Positions 26,530 through 36,023 of a stretch of 64,000 nt of DNA are shown one piece after another; position 1 is the stretch's first letter; each line of letters begins with the position of its first letter. The notes below the pieces were generated by a model. It did no database searches and was not told the origin of the DNA. It saw only the letters and a list, made by a program, of their open reading frames with translations. The DNA comes from Kiloniella litopenaei (GTDB taxonomy: Bacteria; Pseudomonadota; Alphaproteobacteria; Kiloniellales; Kiloniellaceae): NCBI RefSeq assembly GCF_000982415.1, contig NZ_LANI01000002.1:1-64000 (forward strand), given 5' to 3'. The translations under genes were made by a program, and so were the position numbers.

Positions 26530-27312
26530 ATGGAAAACAGAATTAAGGAAATACGCACAGAAAAGGGAATGACCCTGCAACAGGTTGCGGACAAGGCCGG
26601 AACGACCAAGGCACAGGTGATGAAGCTGGAAAAGGGTGATCGGCGCTTGACCGACGTCTGGATGGTCCGCCTCTCCATCGCCATGTCCTGTGACCCAAAG
26701 GAGTTGCTCAACACCAATCGCAGCACCCGCCAGTCTATTGATACCAACAAATCTGATGATGCTGATGGAACAGGCCGTTTTGATGACGATGTTTCAGGGC
26801 GTAAACCTGCCGGAACGACTTCTCCCCCCCCTGCTCGTCCTCTTGCCCCGGCATCTGGCTGTGAGCCAGTGGCTGAAATTGCCGTACGGGGGGGCATGGG
26901 TGGCGGTGGTGAAGCCGGGGTATCCTATAGCGACGATGGACAGGGTGGCGTTGCCATTGCCGATGATGTCAAAGGCAACTGGTTCCTGCCCACGGAATAC
27001 CTGCGATCTGAACTAAGCGTCAGCCCCGTCGCCGCGCGCATTATCGAAGTACAGGGGGATTCCATGACCCCGACACTGGTATCCGGCGACCGCGTGATGA
27101 TTGATACCAACGACCAGCGCCCGACCCCACCGGGTATCTTTGCCCTCTGGGATGGCTTTGGCGTTGTGGTCAAACGACTGGAACTGATCCCCAATTCCGA
27201 CCCGCCCCTGCTGCGGATCAGTTCAGACAATGCCAATCACAAGGAATACAAACGCACCATCGAAGAGGTAAACATCATCGGCCGCGTCGTCTGGTACGGC
27301 CGCCGGATGTAG
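26530..27312 (+). CDS. LexA/CI-type phage repressor (XRE HTH + S24 peptidase)
   Basis: 260 residues. The XRE helix-turn-helix is at about 1-58 (MTLQQVADKAGTTKAQVMKLEKG), followed by a Ser/Pro/Gly-rich linker (60-140) and an S24 peptidase domain (145-260). The catalytic pair is Ser178 in VQGDSMTP and Lys215 in GVVVKRLE. Such repressors keep early phage genes silent and inactivate themselves after RecA activation, though no obvious Ala-Gly cleavage site was confirmed here. The gene is divergent from the leftward phage-like genes, with three operator-like palindromes between them. Its intact domains contrast with the frameshifted replication gene. Confidence 0.92.
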   Translation: MENRIKEIRTEKGMTLQQVADKAGTTKAQVMKLEKGDRRLTDVWMVRLSIAMSCDPKELLNTNRSTRQSIDTNKSDDADGTGRFDDDVSGRKPAGTTSPPPARPLAPASGCEPVAEIAVRGGMGGGGEAGVSYSDDGQGGVAIADDVKGNWFLPTEYLRSELSVSPVAARIIEVQGDSMTPTLVSGDRVMIDTNDQRPTPPGIFALWDGFGVVVKRLELIPNSDPPLLRISSDNANHKEYKRTIEEVNIIGRVVWYGRRM

Positions 27313-27468
27313 TGGCCAGAGGAAAAACGATCAACGAAGACACACCCAAAAAAAGAAACAATACAAAAATAACTATGAGCCGCAAAATCCACTTACGCCA
27401 CCTGAAAGAAACATCTTATAGATCAAGAAAAGCCTTCTGAAACTATGCAAAATAATAGGATATACTTC

Positions 27469-27960
27469 ATGCACGCCAAACTAACACTTGCCGAGCGTAT
27501 ATGTAGCAGTTTTTGGTTTGGCATCGTCGCCCTAATATCATTATCTTCAGCCCTCGCCAGCATTGGGTTCCTGATGGCTACTCCCGCCAGGGTTCTTGCA
27601 TCTTTTTTCTTCGGGGGCTGCTGTGCTGTTTTTTTTGTTCCCGCCGCGATTTTGAACCCAAACGAATTTTCGACAAATCGCGCACTAGCGACCGGGGCTT
27701 TAACCACTTTCTGTTCGGCAATCCTCATTGCTATAGCTATAGGAATCCTCTCTGAGAATAGTAAAGTCTGGTATAGCAACGACCCGGGCAAAATCCTGTT
27801 AGAGGACATAAAAGTTACACTGATTCTCATACTTTCAGGCTCTATACTTTCCATACCCTTCAGTGTGATTGGTGTAGCTGCTGCATCTCTCTTTTTTCAC
27901 ATGGTAACCAAACGTCGAAAAAAGCTAGCCCCGGAAATAGATCCGGATGTGTTTGAGTGA
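27469..27960 (+). CDS. Small multi-TM protein, paralogue of the gene at 28891
   Basis: 163 residues from the ATG at 27469; this start aligns with the paralogue (AKLTLAERICS versus PKFTLAERVCS) and has AGGA 10-13 nt upstream. Four hydrophobic segments are predicted at about 14-34, 42-60, 73-92 and 119-145. The motif VPAAILNPNEF follows TM2. The C-terminus is cytoplasmic-looking and basic (KRRKKLAPEIDPDVFE). No known family is recognised. The two paralogues bracket another small TM protein, suggesting a local membrane-protein cluster of unknown role. Confidence 0.7.
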   Translation: MHAKLTLAERICSSFWFGIVALISLSSALASIGFLMATPARVLASFFFGGCCAVFFVPAAILNPNEFSTNRALATGALTTFCSAILIAIAIGILSENSKVWYSNDPGKILLEDIKVTLILILSGSILSIPFSVIGVAAASLFFHMVTKRRKKLAPEIDPDVFE

Positions 27961-28316
27961 TCCCGACTAATGACACGAACTCACAAGTTTCAAACAAATC
28001 ACAATCGAAACCCTCTCTTTATTCCCATGGGGCTATTCCTATAATTACCGTGCAAGTAATATGACCGCCGGGTATGCCATACCTTATAAGATAGAGGCCG
28101 TATTCATGAAGTCACCATCTTGAAGGAGGTAATTTCTGCTAGACGGCAACTATGACGTTTAATAAAGTCGCTTAATTATTATAATAAAAAACAATCCTCT
28201 ATCACCTTCCCCAAATGGGGGATGTTTCTTTGTAACCTAGGTATACACTTGAACAATAGAATACTCTTTTTAGCGAAAATAACTGCTTACCATCCTGACG
28301 ATTAGAAAAACCACAT
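27961..28316. other. Intergenic region between membrane-protein genes
   Basis: 355 bp. A strong AAGGAGG occurs at about 28122-28128, but only very short frames follow it. A 20-codon frame (about 28061-28120) directly precedes it; it is too short to call. A small inverted repeat GGTAT-GCC-ATACC lies near 28072-28084. Confidence 0.4.
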
Positions 28317-28874
28317 ATGTCTTACAAAGTTTTCCGCCTGATTATTGGCCTCTATTGGGGACTTGCCAGTTATTATTTTATTTTGTTTGTCCTGGACTTC
28401 GGGATCGACAGCCTGTACCCACAGCGATCCTTTGACGATGTTATTGGTATCCGCCAACTTTCGTCTTTCCTGATCGCATTTACGGTGGGGTATTTTGCCC
28501 TGCCCCGCTTTTTGAATGATCAGCAAGGCGCCAGACGCCGGGCCTTTATGGGGGGCATGCTTTGCTTTGCCCTGACAATGTTTCTGATCAATACCGTTGT
28601 GATATTGACCAGTGACTATGACAAGATCCAGTTTTTCGGTCAGGAACCTTCTGATCTGTTAAAAGTGCTTTTCCATCTGTCAGGTGCTTTGATTTCATCT
28701 GCTATTGTCTCGCCATTTGGCGGTCTTTTTGCCCTTATAGCTTTAAGGGTTCTTCCAACACCGACAACCGGGGCAACACCAACAACCGGGGCAACACCGA
28801 CAACGGGGCCAACATCTAAGCAACCGGACAGAGATCAACCTTTAAGCCAGAGCAACCAATCAAAAATCAACTGA
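28317..28874 (+). CDS. Small multi-TM protein with PTTGAT repeat tail
   Basis: 185 residues. Four hydrophobic segments are predicted at about 7-26, 45-62, 75-95 and 120-143. The C-terminus carries three PTTGAT-type hexapeptides (residues about 146-164) encoded by 18-bp DNA repeats, then a polar tail. No family is recognised. It sits between the two paralogous TM genes, ending 17 nt before the second one, so the three may be coexpressed. No strong ribosome-binding site is seen. Confidence 0.65.
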   Translation: MSYKVFRLIIGLYWGLASYYFILFVLDFGIDSLYPQRSFDDVIGIRQLSSFLIAFTVGYFALPRFLNDQQGARRRAFMGGMLCFALTMFLINTVVILTSDYDKIQFFGQEPSDLLKVLFHLSGALISSAIVSPFGGLFALIALRVLPTPTTGATPTTGATPTTGPTSKQPDRDQPLSQSNQSKIN

Positions 28875-28890
28875 GCTGAAATCACACACC

Positions 28891-29364
28891 ATGAACCCCA
28901 AATTCACACTTGCAGAACGCGTTTGCAGTGGTTTTTATTTCGGTATTGTTGCCGCCCTTTCACTATCGATTATTTTCGCAGACATTCGCCTTCTAACCCC
29001 AATTTTCCTGGGTGGCCTCTGTAGCGGATTTTTCATTCCCGCCGCCATTTTAAACCCCACGGAATATAAGACCCTGCGCGCCATAGGGGCCGGATCATTG
29101 ACCACTCTCTGTGCCGCTCTGATTACGGGGCTTTTGATGGGTGTTTTTTACGAAAGCGGCCTAAAGCTTACCAATTTCAGCAACTACAGCTACGCAAAGC
29201 TTGTAGAACAGGTAAAAATGACATTTTTTTTCATGGGTTTTGGCGCAATCTTTGCCATTCCCTATAGCCTGATCGGGTCTATCGCCGCGATAGCTCTCTC
29301 CCACGTCCTCACCAACCGCCGAAAAAAGTACGCCCCCGAAATAGAACCAAGCGTTTTTGAGTAG
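28891..29364 (+). CDS. Small multi-TM protein, paralogue of the gene at 27469
   Basis: 157 residues. It shares TLAERVCSGFYFGIVA, IPAAILNPTEYKTLRAIGAGSLTTLCAALI and the C-terminal NRRKKYAPEIEPSVFE with the protein at 27469; about half of the residues look identical along the length. Four TM segments are predicted. The conserved cytoplasmic tail suggests a shared binding role. Function is unknown. Confidence 0.7.
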   Translation: MNPKFTLAERVCSGFYFGIVAALSLSIIFADIRLLTPIFLGGLCSGFFIPAAILNPTEYKTLRAIGAGSLTTLCAALITGLLMGVFYESGLKLTNFSNYSYAKLVEQVKMTFFFMGFGAIFAIPYSLIGSIAAIALSHVLTNRRKKYAPEIEPSVFE

Positions 29365-29454
29365 CGATAGGAACTTTTCAGATCTGATACTTTGTTCAGC
29401 CTAGGATTCTAAGGATAAAATTATTGCCCGGTAATGATCAAAAGGCTCTGGTTC

Positions 29455-29937
29455 ATGACACAGGTACATCGTGCATCTTTGCATCCTTCGCCCACTTCAC
29501 GACCCGCTTCTACACAATCTGTGCTTCCCTCGGCAAAACTGGAACTGACCTATCCTTACCTTTGCGGGCAACGGGTTGCCGCCGAGTTTGATGCCCGTGT
29601 TGCTGTCGGTCTCGAAGACAACGTTCTCTTGATTGGTGAAATTGAACTCTATGGCTTTGACGCCAATAATCAGGGGGCCTATGAAGTTTGTGCCGACCCG
29701 TCCCTTTGCAATCTGATCCGGCGTTATATTGAAGCATCGGTAACAGAGCGGGATCGAGCCTATGAAGTTTTAGGTCATCACAAAGTGGCCGATAAAACAC
29801 AGCCTTTCCGGTTGCCTGATATCCCCGCCAGATCACGGGAACCCCAATCCCCCGCGCGATCCCCAAAGCAGGATTTTAGGTCTTTTGTTAATGCCTATGC
29901 CAGCAGCTTTGTTGTTCCACCAAATGATACACCTTGA
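29455..29937 (+). CDS. Hypothetical protein
   Basis: 160 residues from ATG 29455, with AAAAGG about 10 nt upstream; the ATG at 29434 lacks a close ribosome-binding site. A folded middle part (VAAEFDARVAVGLEDNVLLIGEIELYGFDA, then LIRRYIEASVTERDRAYEVLG) is flanked by Pro/Ser-rich disordered ends. No signal peptide or TM segment. No family is recognised; a compact alpha/beta domain is the most that can be said. Confidence 0.55.
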   Translation: MTQVHRASLHPSPTSRPASTQSVLPSAKLELTYPYLCGQRVAAEFDARVAVGLEDNVLLIGEIELYGFDANNQGAYEVCADPSLCNLIRRYIEASVTERDRAYEVLGHHKVADKTQPFRLPDIPARSREPQSPARSPKQDFRSFVNAYASSFVVPPNDTP

Positions 29938-30067
29938 TGCCTGGATTAATACCCGGTACATAATCGGTACAAATCTTTACGCGAAACTGTATTCTTACAG
30001 GATCAACACTGCCCCCAAATACCTATATCATAAGACAAAATTAAGATTTTCTTGATACGATCAGAAG

Positions 30068-30841
30068 ATGAAAAAGTTCGGTACCATCGCCCTTGTTTCC
30101 ACATTTCTTTGCAGCTGTATTATAAATTTTTCAATTATAGTTCAAGCACATGCACAGGATGGCAAAGCTGATTCCGCGCGCTCTCTGCATTTGGTAACCG
30201 AAGAATACCCCCCTTTGAATATGAGCAGAGATGGTCTTATTACCGGACTGGCAACCGAGTTAATCCGTCTTGCCGCCCATGAAAACAATATTAAACTAAA
30301 AATTGAAATGATGCCGTGGAAACGGGCTTATCATATCGCCAAAAACCGTCCCACTGTTTGTATCTATTCAACATGGCGCACTGCGGAACGCGAAGACCAT
30401 TTCACCTGGATTGGCCCGTTGGCAAAGGATGCCTGGTCCTTTTATGCACCCAAAGATGCTTATATCAAAATCTCTTCACTGAAAGACACCTATCGCTATC
30501 GTGTTGGCGGTATTGACGGTTGGGCCTTTACCCAATACTTGCAACAAAATGAACATCCACATCTTGATTTAATCGCCGTCGAAGACGAAACGAACGCCCG
30601 GAAATTACAGACAAGTCGCATTGATCTTTGGGCAACCGGTCGGATTTCAGGCCAGCAAATTATCAAGGACCAAAAAATATCCAACTTTGAAGAAGTCTTT
30701 GCGGTCCGTGAAATCGGCTTGTGGCTGGCTTGTAACCCCCAAACAAACCCCGATATTATTCACGACCTGCAAAAAACACTGGATAAATTTGAACAGAACG
30801 GCACTGCACAAAAAGTCAGGGCCACGTTCCAGTTTAATTAA
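30068..30841 (+). CDS. Extracellular solute-binding protein (SBP_bac_3-like)
   Basis: 257 residues. Signal peptide at 1-30, cleavage near AHAQ-DG. The mature protein follows the amino-acid-binding protein fold: LHLVTEEYPPLNMSRDG at the N-terminus, GLATELIRLAAHENNIKLKIEMMPWKRAYHIAKNRPTVC, and a later DLQKTLDKFEQNGTAQKVRATF end. No ABC permease or ATPase genes are near, so it may be a stand-alone sensory or scavenging binding protein. The downstream neighbour is a chemoreceptor gene, which could be a functional link, but its sensor domain is of a different type. The domain is one of three similar solitary proteins in this window. Confidence 0.82.
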   Translation: MKKFGTIALVSTFLCSCIINFSIIVQAHAQDGKADSARSLHLVTEEYPPLNMSRDGLITGLATELIRLAAHENNIKLKIEMMPWKRAYHIAKNRPTVCIYSTWRTAEREDHFTWIGPLAKDAWSFYAPKDAYIKISSLKDTYRYRVGGIDGWAFTQYLQQNEHPHLDLIAVEDETNARKLQTSRIDLWATGRISGQQIIKDQKISNFEEVFAVREIGLWLACNPQTNPDIIHDLQKTLDKFEQNGTAQKVRATFQFN

Positions 30842-30998
30842 AACCCTATCCCCTTACCAAGATACAATTTTAGCTGGCAATTTATTTTTTTTAATACTTT
30901 TTTTACACACCACAACATACAATAGTATGCGAACCTCTGCTGTGGCCCTTAAAAATCTAGCCGCCTCAGTTCGATTTCATAGCTAGTAATGAAGCATA

Positions 30999-31020
30999 CA
31001 CCCTGAACAACAACAGGGTG
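30999..31020 (+). promoter_or_regulatory. Hairpin abutting the Shine-Dalgarno of the chemoreceptor gene
   Basis: CACCCTG (30999-31005) and CAGGGTG (31014-31020) form a 7-bp stem with an 8-nt loop. AAGGAG begins at the next base (31021), 7 nt before the ATG. The stem could modulate ribosome access or mark the transcript 5' end. Confidence 0.45.
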
Positions 31021-31031
31021 AAGGAGACACC

Positions 31032-32999
31032 ATGAAGCTAAGTTTTTTCACAAACCTTGGCATACGATTTCAAATCTTGGCGATTTGTATTCTTTCCCTT
31101 GTGGGTTTTATCGCCGTAGGTAGCGTCTTTCTGATCAGTAATCAGGTCAGAAACGGATATATTTCCAACCAGGATAAAGCACGTCATGTTCTGGAACTGG
31201 AAGAAAACCTGGATAAAAAGCTTTTGAACGCACGTCGCCGTGAAAAAGATTTTCTGTTGCGTCTGGATAAAAAATATGTCGGCCAACACGCAGAAGTTAT
31301 GACGGAAATAAACCAATATCTGAGTGAGCTGGAAGTTCTATCCCACACGCCAGAATTCACAGGATATGTCAACGATCTGAAAAATCTGTCTGCGAACTAT
31401 GAAGCACAATTCAAAACAGTTGTTCACGATCTAGAGGAAATCGGACTGAATGAAACCGAAGGCCTTCGTGGTGAGCTTCGCGGTGCCGTACACAATGTCG
31501 AAGAACGTCTGAAAAACCTGTATAATTCCGAATTAACAGTGCTGATGCTAATGATGCGTCGGCACGAAAAAGATTTCCTCTTGCGGAATGATCCAAAATA
31601 TATTGGCCGTATTGGGGAACGTATCGATGAATTTAGAACAGAAATGAGAGCATCTGGTATCACCAGCAACGATGCCAAGGAAATCACAGACCTTCTGGGC
31701 AAGTATCAAGCCGCTTTCAACAAGCTTGCAGATTTGAAACTTACCTTGGAAAAGGATCAAAAGAAACTGAGTACCGTCTATGCCGAAGGTATTCCAGCGC
31801 TCTACAAAATGGAAGAAGCTGCCAACGCTGATTATGAAATGGCCAAGGAACAGACAAAGGCCAACGCCGAGATGACAATCCTGGTCATGGCGTCGGTTAT
31901 CCTGATCACGGCAATTATTGTATTCGCCATTGGCTGGTGGATCAGTACTCTTCTATCCCGTCCGATCCAGGGGCTGACCTCTGTCATGGAAGATTTGACA
32001 AATGGCAACCGCGATATTGATGTACCCAACACTGATTCAACCAACGAACTGGGCAAGATGGCAAATGCCGTTCTTTTCTTTAAAGATCAATTGATCGAAA
32101 ACGAACGTTTGAACCAGGAACAACAGGCCGCTCAGGAAGAACAACTGCGAAAGGCAGAAACCCTGCGTGATTTGATTGCCAACTTCGATAGCGAAGTCAC
32201 CAATGTCATATCCCAGGTTGACCAAGCCATTGACACCATGTCAAAAACGGCCCCGACCATGCGCCAGGCCGCAAGTGAAGTCAAAGGCAAATGTGATATT
32301 TCTGCGCAGTCCGCAACCCGTGCAACAGAAAACGTACAAACGGTTGCCACGGCATCCGAAGAGCTTTCGGCCTCTATCAAGGAAATCGGTCGACAGGTTG
32401 AACAGTCCACCGACGTCACACAAGAAGCTGTTCAGCAAGCTGATACAACACGCAATATTATGTCAGAGCTGGCAGAATCAACCACGAAAATTGGTGAAGT
32501 CGTCGGTCTGATTACCGATATTGCGGAACAGACCAACCTGTTGGCCCTGAACGCCACGATTGAAGCCGCCCGAGCAGGTGAAGCGGGCAAAGGCTTTGCC
32601 GTGGTCGCCAGCGAGGTGAAAAACCTGTCCAACCAGACGTCGAAAGCAACAGACGAAATTGCGCTACAGATCAATGGCGTACAGGCCGCATCCATGCAGG
32701 CTGCCGAGGCGATTACAGGTATCACAACAACGATCCAGCGTGTGCATGAAATTGCATCGGCTATTGCCGCCGCAGTCCAGGAACAGGCCGCGGCAACATC
32801 GGAAATTGCACGATCTGTCGAAGAAACCGCGGGCATTGCCCAATCCATGCGTCAAGATCTGACCGAAACGTCTGATACAGCCCAGAACACTGAACAGGCA
32901 GCGGGTAATATGCTGTCCACTGCTGATGATCTGACAAATCAGTCAAATGTTCTCAGCACGTCCATTCAGACGTTCCTCGGCAATATTCGTTCCGCTTGA
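31032..32999 (+). CDS. Methyl-accepting chemotaxis protein with HBM-type sensor
   Basis: 655 residues. TM1 at about 14-36, periplasmic helical sensor 40-278, TM2 281-303, HAMP about 304-357, then the signalling domain with the conserved hairpin tip around 494-533 ([22 protein letters not shown], quoted from its centre). The sensor has two RR-EKDFLLR motifs (residues 67-77 and 174-185), the hallmark of the helical bimodular domain, whose known examples bind organic acids. It sits in the inner membrane and controls CheA. A good AAGGAG Shine-Dalgarno is 7 nt upstream. No C-terminal CheR-binding pentapeptide is seen. Confidence 0.95.
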   Translation: MKLSFFTNLGIRFQILAICILSLVGFIAVGSVFLISNQVRNGYISNQDKARHVLELEENLDKKLLNARRREKDFLLRLDKKYVGQHAEVMTEINQYLSELEVLSHTPEFTGYVNDLKNLSANYEAQFKTVVHDLEEIGLNETEGLRGELRGAVHNVEERLKNLYNSELTVLMLMMRRHEKDFLLRNDPKYIGRIGERIDEFRTEMRASGITSNDAKEITDLLGKYQAAFNKLADLKLTLEKDQKKLSTVYAEGIPALYKMEEAANADYEMAKEQTKANAEMTILVMASVILITAIIVFAIGWWISTLLSRPIQGLTSVMEDLTNGNRDIDVPNTDSTNELGKMANAVLFFKDQLIENERLNQEQQAAQEEQLRKAETLRDLIANFDSEVTNVISQVDQAIDTMSKTAPTMRQAASEVKGKCDISAQSATRATENVQTVATASEELSASIKEIGRQVEQSTDVTQEAVQQADTTRNIMSELAESTTKIGEVVGLITDIAEQTNLLALNATIEAARAGEAGKGFAVVASEVKNLSNQTSKATDEIALQINGVQAASMQAAEAITGITTTIQRVHEIASAIAAAVQEQAAATSEIARSVEETAGIAQSMRQDLTETSDTAQNTEQAAGNMLSTADDLTNQSNVLSTSIQTFLGNIRSA

Positions 33000-33094
33000 T
33001 AGAAAATTTGGTGGATGAGGCCGCATTTGTCTTTGGCCCCGCTCACCAGACAACTTAAAAAGCAGGACCCTTTTAATCAGTCTTGAAATCAGAA

Positions 33095-33130
33095 ACAGGT
33101 CAGTCCGTTGTCGGGCTGACCTGTATTTTA
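33095..33130 (+). terminator. Terminator after chemoreceptor gene
   Basis: ACAGGTCAG (33095-33103) pairs with CTGACCTGT (33116-33124), and the inner bases extend the stem. ATTTTA follows. It lies about 95 bp after the MCP stop. Confidence 0.6.
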
Positions 33131-33250
33131 TGGGCATCTGGTGTCCCAGAAAAAGTGACGAATTGCGACCCCGCGCCCCCTTGTTCTGATTTCCGTCCAG
33201 GACACTCCCTTATTTCTTTGGTGGCGAAAATCCTCTAAGAATTTGGCCTT

Positions 33251-33294
33251 TAATTGCTCTGGTTTCTAATTACTCTGGTCTTTAATTACTGTGG
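33251..33294. repeat. 16-bp degenerate tandem repeat, three copies
   Basis: TAATTGCTCTGG at 33251, TAATTACTCTGG at 33267 and TAATTACTGTGG at 33283, with T/C-rich spacers. It lies just beyond the 3' end of the minus-strand gene at 33299. Confidence 0.75.
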
Positions 33295-33298
33295 CCCT

Positions 33299-34405
33299 TT
33301 ATTCACCAATTTCTTGAACCTTGCTGTCAAACCATGTCGGGTAATCGTCAATGACCTGCCCCGGTTTAAGCTGCTCCAGTTGCGTCAATGCTTCTTGTCG
33401 AATACGTTCCCGTTCAGCGTGGTAATAATCGCGTCGCACGGGGCTAATATAACGATCGGGCACACCCTTGTTCAGCTTGTCATAGAGACGCTGTACACCC
33501 GGGGGAATCATGGAAATATTTCGGTTGATATCAACCTGCGCCACGGCCAAGGCCTGACGTATTTTTTCAACGGGCAAACCGGTTATCCGTTCCAGCGAAT
33601 TCAACTGTGCCTCAATGGTGCGCACCATTAGTTCGGCACGCCAATCCACCCGTTTTTGCAACAGATCATCAAAATAAGCAACGGTGCTCATTTTCGCAGA
33701 TACCAGCCAGGAACTTTCAACAATAAGCTCTTTTTCATCACCCGCGGCCCCGACAACCGACCTGGCTTCGTCCGATGACAGGTAAACCCCGTTATTCAGC
33801 CCCGGCCCCTCATATCGGGTCAAGAGCTTGTCCCAACTGACCTGTTTGGGCACTGTAATGCTCCAGCTTTTTTCACCAGGTTTGTTTGGAATACCCAAAT
33901 CAAGCTCTACGCCATAGCGTTGATCGGGGACCTCTTGATCACGCAGGATCAGCTTGAGCTTCACATCGTACAGTGCCAGCTTTGACCAGCTTTCTTCGGA
34001 CAACTCACTTAATCGCGCCCGCCCGCCGGGCACTGGCGGAAGCGGTAAAAAAGCATTGGACAAGATATTCCAGATCACCTGTCCCTGAACGATGGCCTGT
34101 GCCCCGCCGTTCTCTATCCGCCATCGATAGGTGTAATCAATGCTTGGCAAAAAGCCGTTCTGCTTAGTCTTTTCCAGATCGGTCTGTGCACTGTCCCAAC
34201 GCAGGGTATTGAACGACAAAAACTGGTGATCGCCTTCACCGCGACCAAATATATCGGCGCGGGCAACAGATCCCGTCACGCCCATGGCTGTTATGCTAAT
34301 AATACCAGAGACTATGGCCGATTGTAACAAGCCACGCCTTAATACCCCGACACACAGCTTATTAAAGGGGAAACCCATCCATAAATCGTTCAATTTTCCA
34401 GCCAT
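33299..34405 (-). CDS. Unknown exported protein, coupled to the gene at 34390
   Basis: 368 residues. A hydrophobic segment at about 27-44 followed by SVARAD (possible cleavage near residue 50) suggests export. The mature part begins with DIFGRGEGDHQFLSFNTLRWDS, has predicted beta strands in the first half and helices later (VDWRAELMVRTIEAQLNSLERITG; ERERIRQEALTQLEQL). The ATG at 34405 has AAAGGAGG 7 nt upstream, inside the end of the upstream gene, and overlaps it by 16 bp. No family is recognised. The coupling suggests that both proteins act together at the inner membrane. Confidence 0.7.
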   Translation of the reverse strand: MAGKLNDLWMGFPFNKLCVGVLRRGLLQSAIVSGIISITAMGVTGSVARADIFGRGEGDHQFLSFNTLRWDSAQTDLEKTKQNGFLPSIDYTYRWRIENGGAQAIVQGQVIWNILSNAFLPLPPVPGGRARLSELSEESWSKLALYDVKLKLILRDQEVPDQRYGVELDLGIPNKPGEKSWSITVPKQVSWDKLLTRYEGPGLNNGVYLSSDEARSVVGAAGDEKELIVESSWLVSAKMSTVAYFDDLLQKRVDWRAELMVRTIEAQLNSLERITGLPVEKIRQALAVAQVDINRNISMIPPGVQRLYDKLNKGVPDRYISPVRRDYYHAERERIRQEALTQLEQLKPGQVIDDYPTWFDSKVQEIGE

Positions 34406-35697
34406 GTGTCAACCTCCTTTACAAAAAGGTTTACCCGCTGCAACCGGCTATAGTTCAATTCGTTTGGCTGTAATTGAACCGCCCCCGTCTTCAGGGGCAA
34501 CTGACTTTCTTCGGCAAGTTGGAAATAGCCTTCGATCAAGTAACCAGATGCCAGGGGCAGGACAAGTTTTTCCGCTTCGACAAAGCTCCGGACCTGTGGA
34601 ACATAATGTGCACCGGAACTAAGCAGGGCAAAAGCAACACCACCGTATAAGGCATAGCGGAACCGATAGCGACTGAACAGGGCGCAAACAAAAACGGCGA
34701 TCAACACAACACCCGACAGGATAGAAATGTTAACCCACTCCTGCCAGGCCATGGCTGGCGTCAACAGCGGGGAAACCAATGCCAACGCAGGCAGGGTAAT
34801 ATAAACCGCCAGGACAATGAGGCCACTGACAAATCCCAGAAAACCCCCGCCGGACCTTTCGTCAACATCGCTGTCCCAGACATAGGGCGACGGGTCCCGC
34901 TTGTCATACGTTCCCTTATCGTCCAAATTTGGATCATCTAAATTTGGGTCATCATGCAGATTTGGTGATTTGCCTTGTAAATTACCCGCCCGATCCTTTT
35001 GGCGACTTTTGGTCCCCTGATCCGTCACAGGTTTTGTCCGACCATCCAGGGGCGAAAAATCATCCAGATTAATGCCCCCTTGTTCCATGCCAATATCGGC
35101 CGTCCCCTGTTTGACTTCAGGTTTTTTGTCTTGTGCCTCTAAATCTCGCGCTTCTGCATCATTAGAAAACGTTTCTGTTGCCTCTTCAGCCGCGGGGGAT
35201 GTTCTTGGTCTGGTCAGCTTTTCCAGCAATGGTTGTTCGGCAAACAGGGGCTTTTCGACCAACAGAATAACATCTTCGTCTTCCTGATCCCGCTCGCTCA
35301 GATAGCTGTCCAACGAAACATCGGATGAATCATCCGACGAATTTTCATCCGCGTCCTTCTTTTGTGACACGCCTTTCAAAGCATCGGGATCATTAGGCTC
35401 CCCGTCGTGCAGCATTTGATGATCCCCGATTTGATAATCACCGGTATCAGTTTTCGGAACAGATTGATCAGACGTCGTGGCAGCGGACGATTTTTCAGCA
35501 AGAATTCTTCTGACGGCCTCGTCAAAATTTGCAGTTTCAATCAAAAGGGATCGTTCATCCAGCGGGGGATCTTTTTTACGAAGGCTATTAACAAAAACTT
35601 GCCGTGCCCGAAGCAGATAATCGACCAGATCATCCGTTTCCATATCATGTAATGACGGCAAGCCCTCTTTTAAAACTCTGACTTTTTCTTCTGGCAA
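34390..35697 (-). CDS. Unknown inner-membrane protein with acidic cytoplasmic region
   Basis: 435 residues. TTG start at 35697 with GGAG 6 nt upstream; an in-frame ATG at 35643 has weaker support. Residues 1-70 are helical, 70-280 are acidic and low-complexity, with a small PNLDD duplication. Three TM segments lie at about 290-312, 318-337 and 343-362, followed by a roughly 75-residue C-terminal domain (EAEKLVLPLASGYLIEGYFQLAEESQLPL). No family is recognised. It is the first gene of a two-gene operon with the exported protein. Confidence 0.65.
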   Translation of the reverse strand: MPEEKVRVLKEGLPSLHDMETDDLVDYLLRARQVFVNSLRKKDPPLDERSLLIETANFDEAVRRILAEKSSAATTSDQSVPKTDTGDYQIGDHQMLHDGEPNDPDALKGVSQKKDADENSSDDSSDVSLDSYLSERDQEDEDVILLVEKPLFAEQPLLEKLTRPRTSPAAEEATETFSNDAEARDLEAQDKKPEVKQGTADIGMEQGGINLDDFSPLDGRTKPVTDQGTKSRQKDRAGNLQGKSPNLHDDPNLDDPNLDDKGTYDKRDPSPYVWDSDVDERSGGGFLGFVSGLIVLAVYITLPALALVSPLLTPAMAWQEWVNISILSGVVLIAVFVCALFSRYRFRYALYGGVAFALLSSGAHYVPQVRSFVEAEKLVLPLASGYLIEGYFQLAEESQLPLKTGAVQLQPNELNYSRLQRVNLFVKEVDTWLEN

Positions 35698-36023
35698 CCT
35701 CTACTCCGGCCCGTTTTTGCACACTTTTCACAAACAAAGCAGCTTTCCGAATTTACCCCGGAAACCCTGTCACCCTTTGGCTGATCCCAAGGTTTCCTGG
35801 CTGACTTTCGGTATCTACCCCCATAGATAAAGTCAGTCTAATCGGATTTTGCCCCCATACGCCGTCTATTGTTTGCACCATCTTCTTGAAACATAGGTTT
35901 TCTTGTCATGCATCTTAACCCTGTTCCCACAAAAAGGGAGATCTTTTTCATTTTTCTTGATCTCCCCCTTATTCCCGAATTTTTGTCCCGCCATTCACAC
36001 AGGCAACACTCACACGGAAATAC
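35698..36023. other. Intergenic region without gene
   Basis: 326 bp between the unknown pair and the DUF3592-like gene. Only a 14-bp direct repeat (ACTCACACGG-AAT at 36008 and 36022) was noticed, which runs into the stop of the next gene. Confidence 0.5.
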
